From the NCBI GenBank assembly GCA_009823395.1, contig CM020505.1:1650129-1714128 (forward strand): a stretch of 64,000 nt of DNA, read 5' to 3'. This document shows, in pieces, positions 10,218-21,760 of the stretch. The notes below the pieces were generated by a model. That model searched no databases, was not told the DNA's origin, and saw only the letters and a program-made list of their open reading frames with translations. The position numbers were made by a program, and so were the translations under genes. Positions within the stretch are counted from its first letter, which is position 1; the number at the start of each line of letters is the position of its first letter. The DNA comes from Thamnaconus septentrionalis (lineage: Eukaryota > Chordata > Actinopteri > Tetraodontiformes > Monacanthidae).

Positions 10218-13200
10218 CTAGTCGTCGCAGCCCAGCAGCTCCATGCGCAGAGTAATGCGCTCGTGCCACTCCCAGGGGAGCACGCGCACGTATCTGGCGT
10301 AGAACGGCGGCTCAAAGACATTCTTCTTATGGGTGTTGTTGTCGACGTTGCCCTGGAAAAGCTGCAAAAAACAACATCACTGTTTGAGTGAAAATAAGTT
10401 TTGGGACAGTGCAAAAGGATGGAGGAAGACCAGAAACCAAAAGTCGAGCGACACAGCATCGTGACGCTTGCTTCCTTCAACTGCGGTCAATTAGACGGAG
10501 CAGTTTTCCCTCCCTGAAATGATTACAACCTCTTGGCAGCCCCACCCACACATTCAGGCATCCAGACAACAGCCCCAGGAAGCACCATTATCTTGTGGTG
10601 CCACAGGCTCTGAGCCCCGTAAAAAAAAAACATCAAAGCCAGTCTTACAGTTTTATTGGGACTTTTCAGTGGCAGAAAGCGGAATTTCCTCGTTTCAAAG
10701 AGGTACTAAAAATGCATCTCTTCATAAAACAGAGAAACATAAGAATATAATTACATAATTTTTTTTTTTTTTTTGTATTTACGCTTGTCTGACCTTTTCA
10801 TTGCCAGTGTCCTCCTCCTTCACAGTTGACCACGACTCTCCATCGTTGCTGTAAGCGATCTTAAACACAGAGACAAACTGCACCACTCCAAAGTCCTTGG
10901 CTCCCTGAGTGACGATGCCTGTGAGGCGCTTTGTCTTCTCCAGATCAACCTGTAGGAATAGCACTTTTAATAACAAACTTTTCAAAGCCAACACTGACAT
11001 TTTGGCACTTGAGTGTCACAGTCTCCAACCTGGATCCACTCTGAGCGGCTGTTCTGTGCAGGAGACCAGGCGTTGGTCTTTCCCTGTTTGTCCAGTCGGG
11101 CAAACTGAGGATGCCATGTGAACGTGTCAATGCCCCACGTGCGGTAAGAGCTGGAGGCTGTGATCTTCCCGTCAGAGATGAGCCGAGACTTCATTCCCAA
11201 AGGCTCAGAGCAACCTGTCGTGTTTGAATTTACTGTGAATGGCAAGCAGATGGGAGGACGGGGAGAGGGAGAACCCAAACCAGGAAGAGAAAGAGAAAGA
11301 GGGGAAAATGAATGCACCCACAGAAAAGACAGAAAGACTTTCGCCTCTGCATTCACGCACGAAAATAAAGTCAGAAAAAGGCACCAAGAACTATGCAAGT
11401 TGAAGAGAAAAGGCCCCAAGCAGCAAAGCATGCACCTCTGTGGCAGAGTGAAGAAATCTTTCACATGCTCCACCGTCATGCCATTATTTACTGTTGCAAC
11501 TAAGTAGTAGTTTCTGAAGCAGTTGTAGTAAATAGGGGTTTAAACCAAATTGATTGGATTGACATCATCTTTTGTTATATATTTGTTTTGTGGATGTGAA
11601 ATCTGGCTGTGATTTCAACAGTTTGGTTCATGAGGGAGCTTAAAAAAAGTAATACTGTAGCCCACCACCAGAGGGTGTACAACCTCTTTTGGCTTTTCAA
11701 TGTGAAAAAAATGTTGTGGCTCAAAAGGGGGGTTGAAAAATACTGCTCTAGACTTTCACAAGTTTTGGAGTCATGCACCTAAAAAAAAGGCTGTATACAA
11801 AATCGGTGTCCTATTACCGTTCATACAGATTTTTTTTTTTCTACTGATTTTAATGTTTATGTGATACCGTTAAAACCACACACAATACTACTTGTGTACT
11901 TACCGTTGAGCTCACATCCGACCAGCTCCATACGCAGCGTGCAAGCCCTGCGGCAAATCACAGGGATGATGCGGATGAACTGGGCGATGATGGGAGGGTC
12001 AAACAGGTTGGTCTTCGTGCTGTCGTTATCTGTGTTTGCAAGGAAAACCTGCAGCACATGGACGTGGAACCAAGCTCAGGAAGTGGGAAGAGAGTGAAAT
12101 CTGCCGTTTGAGATCATGTTAACAAAGTCTTCCTACCTTGTCTCTCCACTGGCCCTCCACCCTGAAAGTAGTGTACACATTCCCATCGAGGCTACTCGCC
12201 ACTTTAAAGGCCTTGATGTACTCGGCCGCGCCCATGCGACTGGCACCCTGAGTGATGATTCCTGTCAGACGCATTTTCTTCTGCATATTTATCTGTTTAT
12301 TAAAAAAAAAAAGTGAACCGTTAAAGTGTGATTCACACTTCTCACGACTATTCCAATGACCAGTGAGATGTCCACAGTATTGGTTCTCCTACCTCAATCC
12401 AGGGGTTCCTGTCATGGCTGGCTGACGTCCAAGCGTTGACAATGCCTTGGTTGTTGAGACGAGCCAGCTCGGGGCCCCAACGCTGAAGACCCAGAATACC
12501 AAAGTGCATAGAGGAAGCTGAAATTTGTGACTTGGCAATGGCACCACCTTCCATCCCCAACAGAGAGATACAACCTGCGGGACGGACATTAAACAGTGGA
12601 ATAAAAGAATCCCCTCATGTTATGATGATGCGTAAGTGCGCAATTCATATTCATGTAAAGTCATATTTCGTGAATTAAAAGGTTTATTAAGCGCTTTGTC
12701 TATCAAGAATATCAAGAAATTTTGTCGTTATATCATTTGTCCAGCAGAGTGCGCTCTAGCCACATTATTACAACTATGACACGCTGGGTCACACAAATAG
12801 ACAGGTTGTAAGAAGCATAAACATAACAACTACCAATTGAAGAACCCAAAGCCATTAATTGTTTAATGCAAATACTGTGCATTAAAAAACTTGATAAAAC
12901 TGAAATAAATCTCTCACATACAAACCCTTATGTAAAATACTAATAAAATGTGTGACTATACTAGCAAATACAAAATTGCATCTGTGATAAGTAGGTATAA
13001 TCCGTTTTAAAACTAATTTCAGATGGTTTTCACAAGATGCATATAGCTTCACAGATGAAAAAAAGAATGCGTGAGGGTACATACGTAGCTGGCACTGCTT
13101 TCCCACATACGGAGACGGACACTGACAGCTGTAGTCTCCATCCAGATCTCGACACACACCTCCATTGCTGCAGGGCTGCGCGGCGCAGTCGTTCACATCT

Positions 13201-16200
13201 GCAGGAAACCAAAAAACTTTGTGAGTTTCCAGTTTCCATTCAAAAAAACTTTCATGTTACCCGAACTCCTAATCTTAACACCTGCTCTCATCAAAATGCA
13301 GACTCAATGTTCCCTTCACGCAGATGATACATTTCTTGAGTCTCTTGTTAGGCAACTATAGATTATCATCATCATCATCAGGTACAATGTTCTTCCAGTG
13401 GTCTGACCTCCACTCACGTAATGATCCTGAGCCTCCACAAGGTGGCACACAAACAGAGCATGAACTGAAGCAACTCTTATTTGCCAAATGGACTGATTGT
13501 TTTAAATCAACTGAAAAATTCAAACGGGATAACGCTAAATCCAGTGGTTTGGGGGATTTGAAAAACAAAACAAAACAAAACAACAACCACAAATCATCAC
13601 AACATCGACAGTCAATGAGAAACTGCAACTGGATCAATACTAATGACAGCTATTAAGCTTTACATCCATTAGTAATGACAGCTATTTAGCCATATAGTAT
13701 GACTGCCGGTGTTGCTGTTGATGGTGTCATTGCTATTGGCACACAAACACTGACACTCTTCTGTCTTGTGTTTGTCTTGCTGCCGTCACAACATGAATTT
13801 CTCCCTTGGGGAGGGTCTATTCTATTCTATTCTATTCTATTCTATTCTATGACTGCCCAGTTAAGTGACACCTTTGGCCTGCTTTGAAATACAGATTTAT
13901 ATTGTCTTTCTTTACCGAAGATAACCTGGATGTGAAACACTGCAGCACATGAAAACACAAAAGACTTGACGCTGAACTGCTCAACTTTTCCTTCTTGGAA
14001 AAAAAATCCTTTTTCTGTGTTTTCTGAGCGTGATATTGTTTCCCATATACAAAACTGTTCTAACCACAGAAGCCAAAGCACATGACAGTTTGACGTAACA
14101 GCACGCAGGTCTGTTTGCTTCTTGTTCCCGTAAACACTAAGAGGATTGCTAATAACGTGGAAACAGACGCCTCCATATCTGTGACAATACGAAAAGACAC
14201 GTGGCAAACAAAACTGAGAGGCAGGTGGTCTGATTGACAAAGCAATTGTAAGAAAAATTGTCTCGTAGATTTTCTCTGGGACTATTTTGTTATGTGTTGG
14301 TAAGATGCTGGCATAAAGGCATGCCAAATAAACACAGACTTAAGTAAGATTAAGGCAGTCTGACTCTCTTGTTTTTCCAACCTCTTCTTGGGTTACTTGA
14401 TGATTAAGTTGTAAAGAAGGCAACCCTGTCAATCCCTTTGAAAACTCTCATACTGTCTGTTAACACAACTTCCCTGGTTTCCACAACAAAGTGTTGTCAC
14501 TCTGCTCAACATAAAATATGGTGGAGATTCCACCTCATCTCAGCACCTCAACACAAATCCAACTCATGACGTCCAAACGATTCAAAAGTAGGAAATGCCT
14601 GGGAGGAGACGACCAAACTGCGCAAACACTACAATTGGTGGTCAGGCTGTGGTCTTTGGGCCCAACTGCTCATTCACAAAAAAATGTCTCACAGTCATGA
14701 GCATGAGTCAAAGTCTTCAGAGATCAGTATATATTTTTACACTGTAATTATGCAGTAAATCTGTCATTTGTAGAAAGCTATGAATTTTCTCTTTAAAATC
14801 ACAGAGGTCAAATCATAATAATTACAAAATGCTATTTTTACTCTACAGTATTTTAATAGTATTCACACACTAACCTATGTTTTTTTTTTTTTAAACACAA
14901 ACTAATCTGAACTTCTGCAGCTACTCCAAGTGGGTTTGGTCTTTACTTTAGGGGAATGTGATGGAATTCACTATCAAAAAATTCCTCCTCTGAGATCGCC
15001 AAGCTCAAGGACAAACGATGTGGGAGGCATGCTAAGAGACTTGGAGCGCTATTTTTCCAATTAGGGCGACAGAATAAGGAAGGAGGCCTGAATGAGGTCC
15101 TTTCATGGAGCTGCTGAGTGGAGTGAGTGTCTCTCACGCTGCCCATGGCTCGATGACAGGATGGAAAAACCTCCTGTGTTCACACTAGTGGAGGAATCTG
15201 CGCAAGGCAAAGGAAACAGCGCTGCTAAATCTATTAGCCCGCTTTTGTACGGAACTGGAGACATTCATGTATTGAAATCACTTTGACAACAAGCTACATG
15301 GCTACACTTGGTGTTGCTTAGAGCATTTCACATGTACTAAAGTTTAAAGCATGCAAAGCTTAGAACATGCACATGTACTAAAGTCGCTATTAAACTATAA
15401 AATTATCTGAGAGTAAGTTTTATTTCAGTTTATTTTATAAAATGAATCTACAAAACTCACAAATCAAAAGGGAGCAGAGTAGATGAAATAACGACATGGA
15501 AAACACAGTCATTATTAGTTAGAGTAATAAAACTAAAATAAAACCAAGCTCAATGATGTGACAGAAGAACCGCTTTTTCCCACTACAATCTTTACAATTC
15601 TAGCCTCAAATGCCCTAATATTTCCGTCACGTACATGCTTTAACTATCTTTTCTAAAGTAATATTTGATTTCGACCAAGTGATTTGTTTCTTTATTCTGA
15701 CTGTTCCATGAACATGAACAAGCAGACCAGCAGCTCTTCCAGAGGGAACTTACTGGTCTGGCAGTGCACCCCCTCAAAGCCTGGCTGGCACTTGCAGATG
15801 TACTCGTTGAAAACATCCCCTCGTCGGGTCGGTGTCACCACCTCACACAATCCGTCGTTCTTGCAGGGGTTTGGGCTGCAGGGCCCTGAGAAAACAGCAA
15901 CAAGGAAGAAGTAAGTAGACAGCACGAATGATAGAAAAAAAACAAGTAAAAAAAAAAAAAAGCATCCTCTGTCACGTACCCGTCTCGGTCAGGTTGCAGG
16001 TGTCTCCACCGAAGCCATCTGCACAGATGCAGATAAATGGATCGTCCCCGACTCCCGTCACACATGTTCCCCCATTGTGGCAGAGATTCACCTCACAGTA
16101 GTCCCCTGGGGAAAAATAAGTCACATTGCTAATTGTCAGTACAGTGGAAATGAGCGGAATCCAAGTTCACACAGTTCAATACAACTGCTGTTCATGCAGA

Positions 16201-16612
16201 TCAATCCATCCAAAATGTGTGTTGAGTTTTACCTCTTGGTCGTGCATCTAGTGTCGACTGAGCTAAACAAACACCCACTCATTTTGGAAACAGGAGTGAA
16301 TTCAGTATCTTCATTAAGAGAAAAAGGACCACGGACACCAAATACAACCTGACACATCAGAACTTTTGGTCTGGGACACATTATAGGTCCGGACTCCTAC
16401 AGACACACAACACAGCCTGTTTCTAGCTGCAACTCAATGGTTTGTTTCAACACCCATAGTTCATAACATGTTTTTTGCTTCAAATAAATGTGTTTTCCAG
16501 GGATGAGTGACACTAAGGGAGACAACAAAACACAGTGAGCATCACGCTGATGTCTGGCCAGAGTGTTTTGAATGATGGTGCTGGAGCAGCTCCAGCAGTA
16601 AGAGCACACGGT

Positions 16613-16709
<97 letters not shown>

Positions 16710-17702
16710 GGCTGGCTCATCAAAATGAAATACCTCCAGTGGGCGTGGCACAGCACAGATTTATGAGTCACACCACAGCCTCAAAAATGAGAAAACCTCA
16801 ACCTCATAATCCTTTTAAAAGAGATTATTTACCCAACCGGATTGACTCATCAGCTACCACGTCAGGGCCAGCTTAGAGGCTGCCTCAGAACAGGAAAAAA
16901 TACTGGGAGTGCACTATTATATTAGGTTCTTTTTTGCAGGGGAGCACTACTGTGGTGAGTGCAATGAGCCATGCTGCTTGGTTGGACTGTCCAGGGTGAA
17001 AAATAAGGATTTTAAAACTTATTCTCATCTTCTTGCCAAGACAGTGAGTTGCTGCCAAATCAAGGATGATCGAACAAACTGGATTTGTTATTCCAGTTGT
17101 GAAGAATCAGACAAACATGAGGAAAAACAAAACAAATTAAACAAACAAGAAAATCTGATTTCTCCATGGTATAAGAACAAAACTCTAAATATAACTTTAA
17201 TATAAAAAGCTTCCATGGATGGCCAGTAAACATCTGCCTTAAAATTATTACAATAAAAGTAGCATGAAACTTTTTTTTATTTATCTTGTATTGAATAAAC
17301 TATTTCTTTAAACACAGAAGCAGGCTGCTAGAGCAGTTGGTGCTACATATTCCATAGCTGCTAAAACAATTCTTGCCTATTGATTATCCTCGACAATTTC
17401 CATTACGTTAGCAGGGCTGCATTTGCAAGCAGCTCCCACAGACAACAGAATGCGTCTATGTGGAGGATTAAGAGCTTGCAGGATTACCCTGGGTGCACAG
17501 ATGCATGTAGCTGTTTTAGGGAATGAGCAGTTACACAACATGATGGTTGCACCATTGAACAGGTGGCTCAGGGCATGCAGCACACCTGACTGACAGGTGG
17601 GCATGTGGCAGAACATAAACAACACCCACACAGGTAGCTTGAGGTCAGACACCCTGTTATGACTCCAAGATGCTAATGCTCCTGTTGGCAGGCAGATGAC
17701 CT

Positions 17703-17741
<39 letters not shown>

Positions 17742-18473
17742 TACAGCTGTGGGCAACAGGAGAACATATGGTGTTATTTACCTCTCCATCTGCCACACTC
17801 ATCACTGAAGCCTCCTAACTTCTATCACATACATTTAAATGTTGGCACAACACAGTTTAGAAGATAAAACATCATTACATTTTCAACGTACAAATAACAA
17901 CGTGTTTTTTGTTGTTGTTGTTGTTGTTTTTTAAAAAGGGAAATCATTCTGTGTATTCAAACTGTGTAACAAAGTTTCACATGTACTGTAAACAGTCATT
18001 TATTTTCTTTTTCTTTAAATTGGTTTTGGACACTCAAAAATATTTCAATACAACCAGAGTGTGAAATGTGATTCTTTGAAATTGTGCCAAAAGTTGCAGC
18101 CAAAGTATCCACAACTTGTCAGCCTCGCCTCACTTGATTCCTAGTTGTCATTCAAGTCACAACTTTTTCCTCGTATCACGGGAGAAAGCACAGAACTCCG
18201 GCCGAATGAGGGACAGAAAGAAGCTTGAGGAATCCAACGGAATTAGAAGGATAGCAAATCTGAGTTAGGAGTCTTGCCTCTTCACAAAGTCAAAATAGTC
18301 TGTCTCGATACACAACATAAACAATGAAACAAAAACAATGACACTCCATTCAAATCTGACTAAACGGGCTGCGTGCCTGTGATTTAGAAACCGGACTTAC
18401 CTCTGACTGGGACCAGGCACAAGAGTAGAGTAAATGTCACCGTCGCTGTTATAACATCTCCGGTAAGTTTCAT
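10218..18473 (-). CDS. mfge8: Milk fat globule-EGF factor 8 / lactadherin-like (10 coding exons)
   Basis: Exons in transcript order are 18473-18401, 16105-15980, 15885-15754, 13198-13085, 12574-12393, 12292-12137, 12048-11904, 11214-11030, 10949-10794 and 10361-10218, giving 470 residues with agreeing phases. Residues 1-24 are a signal peptide. EGF repeats occupy about 25-67, 67-110 and 111-148; EGF2 carries an RGD at 88-90 for integrin binding. Two F5/8 type C (discoidin) domains follow at 149-309 and 310-470, ending GCDD. The protein is secreted and bridges phosphatidylserine membranes to alpha-v integrins in the known family. The three-EGF architecture also fits EDIL3/DEL1; mfge8 is preferred because hapln3, abhd2 and rlbp1 are neighbours. 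The first intron (16106-18400) holds a long CA array and a duplicated 148-bp block. Confidence 0.92.
11565..11757. mobile_element. Probable hAT-like fragment in mfge8 intron
   Basis: The end GGGTTGAAAAATACTGCTCT resembles the terminal sequence of teleost hAT-type repeats. The other end is not clear, so this is a low-confidence relic between the C1 and C2 exons. Confidence 0.35.
13817..13850 (+). repeat. TCTAT pentanucleotide array
   Basis: About seven copies of TCTAT in an mfge8 intron. The same unit recurs at 36994-37050 in rlbp1. Confidence 0.9.
13860..15740. other. mfge8: Large mfge8 intron between EGF3 and EGF2 exons, mostly unique sequence
   Basis: No second-gene exon or clear mobile element was found. 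The stretch 14940-15200 is less AT-rich than its surroundings and could be a regulatory element. That is only an impression from composition. Confidence 0.3.
16616..16705 (+). repeat. Long CA dinucleotide array
   Basis: About 44 uninterrupted CA units in mfge8 intron 1. It generates long spurious frames of alternating residues on both strands and is likely polymorphic. Confidence 0.97.
16715..16862 (+). repeat. 148-bp repeat, copy A (mfge8 intron 1)
   Basis: This block begins GCTCATCAAAATGAAATACC and ends CTACCACGT. Its reverse complement is present at 30389-30536 with one difference seen by eye. It lies ten bases after a CA array. No terminal repeat, coding domain or tRNA-like head was recognised, so it is an unclassified repeat unit. 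Confidence 0.85.
17704..17740 (+). repeat. TG dinucleotide array
   Basis: About 18 TG units in mfge8 intron 1. Confidence 0.95.
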
Positions 18474-19263
18474 ATTTATTTCTGTCGCAGGTCTTTGTTC
18501 TGTTGGAGCGACGCGAAGGTACCGCCAGACGTCGGACTGCCACTGCTGCCTTTAGGTGCTCCCGGATATATTGGCTTCGCCTCGAGGGTTGGTGTGAGCC
18601 GGTAATTTTTTTTTTTATCCCATGAGTCATGTGATTTACGAGGGGCGGAGATTCGGGATCACTTTCGTTCTTGCCGTAGCTTTTCTTCTTGAATAATACA
18701 GGTATGGTTTTATTTTTTTGGTCTCAGCAAAAATAAAGAAATATAAAATACTAAACGACATATATTTGACGGCTTAATCAGGCTAATGACGCAGAAGAAA
18801 TACAGACGTTAGGAAACTCAACAATCTAAGAGTAAAATAAATATATTACGAAGCCAGAAAATATTGACATTGAAACCCCACTGAAGAGTAAAAAACAAAA
18901 TAAAGCTTTTGGGCAGTTCACAAGCAAATATTGTCGATAACAAGTCATATTCTTCTTCTTGTACGTTTACCCTAATTTGTGACCTCACGTTAAGCTCCGA
19001 TGCCCCCTAGTGGCCATTTATCGTAAGATAAATAAAGGAACTCGGAATAACTTTTTGAATTCAAAATATCGTGGCAAACGACAACTAACGTCAAAGGCTG
19101 AACCCGCATTATGGATTTCTTTGTAGCCTTCTACATTGTAAATTGTTTTTTTTATCATGTTTTTTTTAATCAGCTGATATGTGCATTGAGTTGACTATCA
19201 AAATGCTGTAGGTTTTTTTCAAATACAGATTTAGCAAGGGTGCTTGATCTTTATTTGACAAAA

Positions 19264-19285
19264 CCACCACCACCACTACTACCAT

Positions 19286-19333
<48 letters not shown>

Positions 19334-19353
19334 ATACTACTACTAATAATAAT
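19264..19353 (+). repeat. ACT/ACC trinucleotide array
   Basis: A run of ACC units passes into about 20 ACT units and ends in AAT units. It creates a spurious poly-Leu frame. Confidence 0.95.
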
Positions 19354-19860
19354 ATCTCTGGTGATTGCATGTGGGCATCCCTCCACAAAGTTATATTGTC
19401 GCCTCCATCGCCGAGTCTGGTAAACTACAAATATCGTTTAACTCTCACGCCACCAGGTGGACCTTAATGCTTACTGCACTTTTAACATGTACTGGATCTT
19501 CGCTGGTGAGCTATACCTGTTGTTCCAGTGACGGAATAATCAAAATGACCCTGAGACCCATCCTTAAACATAAAATCAATAAAAGCAACCAAATAATGTT
19601 ATTTAACCACCGATGTCAGACAGACTAATGCAATGAGAAATTAATAGTTGCATTGACTGAACATTATTACGTAACAGGTTTCAGCTCACGTTCCGGTCAC
19701 GTTCAGGAAGGAATGCGTATAGGATCGAAGCAATTTACTAATTCTATTGTAAAAATAGAATGAACGGAATTATAACTGTGACAGTATTTTTTGTTAAAGC
19801 TGCGGCAGTACGAAATGTTTATCTTGCGTTTGTGTTGTCAGAAACGTCATTAAACAATGT

Positions 19861-19862
<2 letters not shown>

Positions 19863-19926
<64 letters not shown>
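19863..19926 (+). repeat. CA dinucleotide array upstream of abhd2
   Basis: About 32 CA units lie some 150 bases upstream of the abhd2 CCAAT box. Confidence 0.95.
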
Positions 19927-19929
<3 letters not shown>

Positions 19930-20069
19930 AAGTACATATTCAAAAAAGATTTCAAATAAATGAAAAAATATCACATCTAAATGAAAGTTATAGGTATTCG
20001 CTGACAGGGGGAGGGAAGGATGGAAACAGCAGCGAAAGAAAAAAAAATCCTACATCATCAACGGTTTAG

Positions 20070-20112
20070 CCAATCAGAACGCTCGTATGTAAATTCCGGA
20101 ATATTCTAGGAA
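20070..20112 (+). promoter_or_regulatory. abhd2: abhd2 core promoter: CCAAT box and heat-shock-element-like array
   Basis: CCAAT is at 20070-20074. TTC (20094-20096), GAA (20099-20101) and TTC (20104-20106) are spaced by two bases, the consensus for a three-unit heat shock element. A further GAA at 20110-20112 is one base out of register. The first noncoding abhd2 exon follows at once. Function is inferred from motif and position only. Confidence 0.5.
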
Positions 20113-21760
20113 GTGAAACGGTGGAGCTGCTGTAGCGACAGTGGTTAGCTTCTGCTTTGAGCATCAGAGGGCGTTAAACCCACCGGGCCGACAGCCATGG
20201 TTAAGGAGGGGCACAAAACAAACTACACCATGACACGAACATGAGAATATCTGCGTCTTTTCAGCTCCGAGGTGTCCATTGTTCACGGCCGAGGTAGGTT
20301 AGCCTCAAGATGCTGGTGATGTTTCTATTGGTCTGCGGCAGGTCTTCGCATATTGCTATCTCATTGATCGATAATTTACGATCTTACTTAAAAATATTTC
20401 TGATCAGAGACAGGCTTAGAAAACATGTTAACACATGCAAGCGACATGTTTGGTCTCGGTGAAGATGTGTGTATTGCGCAAATAATTCATAATTCAGTGT
20501 GCTCAGTAAGTTCATTGTGTACCGTTACATGGTTTTCATTTCTTTTGGACACGGAGGACGAACCGAGATGCGGCGGGAGGGTCGTTGGCCTTCCATGACA
20601 CAGCCTTTACAACGCACAAACAGTTTGCCTCTGCAGTTTTTATACCAGAATGCCTTCAGTGTTTAATATTTCACGTGTGCCTTTTGCTGTCTACGAGAAC
20701 AAAACTCTCGGACAGCCAGAGAGTCGTGACTAAGACGGAAACGGCGTCCATTTACGAGACGAGCGGCAGCTGTTGTGATGTCAGAGCGACGGATTTCATT
20801 CGCACATTCCGTGTTATGTTATCGACCTCATGTAGCGATTTTTTTTTTTTAAAAAAATATAACTTTACAAGATGTTCGTTGTCAAACGTCAGAAGCGAGA
20901 TCGTGGGTTTATCCACTCATGTAATGTATCTATTAAAAGTAAGAAAAATTGTAATTCGTTTAAAATTGATTTTTGACTTAAAATGACAATGTTGAAAACC
21001 GGGCTTTATATTTTAGCAGAACTCAGTTTGCTGCAACATGGTACCGTTATACTGTACCTTTTAAACCTTTACACCGGTCAATAATGAAGTCGTTAATGTA
21101 TATTTTCTGTTTACCTCCAGGGTTGACCACGCCACTGTGACTTGACATCCTCTTCACAACTGTGGTGAAAAAAGAGCTCTAATTGGAGGATATACCTGAC
21201 AGAGTGGGTAAGTACAATTTTACAAAATACTCGTCAGCTGTCATTAGGTCTTTGATGGTGTAAATCATGCTACAATGCCATTCAGACGGCTTCTCTTTAC
21301 TGTTAAAAGTCTTGATCCTGGAGCTGTACCACAACTTCCCTTTTTCGTATGATAAAATATACTGGATGTGTCATGTGGATTGTACAATAATATAGACCGA
21401 ACTCACTAATTTTTACTGATTTATTCACTGCTTCTTTTATTTATTTTTATTATTACATGATGCCATTGTTTTTAAATAGCTGACTGTGCTGTGGATGTAA
21501 ATGTCTCATTGTTTCTATTTTTATTTTTATACCACAGTTCTTCTGCATCAGCAAGTTTGGGAGTGAGCTGAATATTTTAGTAAGTCTAAATGTCTTTTTA
21601 TTTAATTATTTATTTAGCCTTATTTCACCTCTGACTTAACAGACAATGAAAATAAAAGAATAGAACCCACTAATTCATCTGTTTGGTTGATCTGCGTTGA
21701 TCGCTCAGGAAAGTACTGGAAAAATATCATCTGGCCTTTGTTCTGTTTTTCAGAGTAATC
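20113..21760 (+). other. abhd2: abhd2 5'UTR exons and introns
   Basis: A noncoding exon ends at 20293 (GAG|GTAGGT). A second runs from 21121 to 21207 (CTCCAG acceptor, GG|GTAAGT donor). A possible optional exon is 21539-21580 (CCACAG acceptor, TTTA|GTAAGT donor). The start-codon exon begins at 21754. The intron between 20294 and 21120 shows no other feature. Confidence 0.6.

Larger units (their letters stand above)
18474..20069. other. Divergent spacer between mfge8 and abhd2
   Basis: About 1.6 kb separates the mfge8 start codon from the abhd2 promoter. The mfge8-proximal part (18480-18680) is CpG-containing and likely holds the mfge8 5'UTR and promoter. ACT and CA arrays occupy parts of the rest. 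No coding feature was seen. Confidence 0.45.

Noticed and set aside
13842..14327. 161-codon minus-strand frame in an mfge8 intron
   Set aside because: Composition is intron-like and no exon-like borders or domains were found.
16397..16876. Long frames on both strands across the CA array
   Set aside because: They consist of alternating Cys-Val or Thr-His from dinucleotide repeats and have no other protein features.
10218..18473. Calling this gene edil3 because of its three EGF repeats
   Set aside because: Neighbouring hapln3, abhd2 and rlbp1 match the MFGE8 locus; EDIL3 pairs with HAPLN1 elsewhere. Kept as an alternative only.
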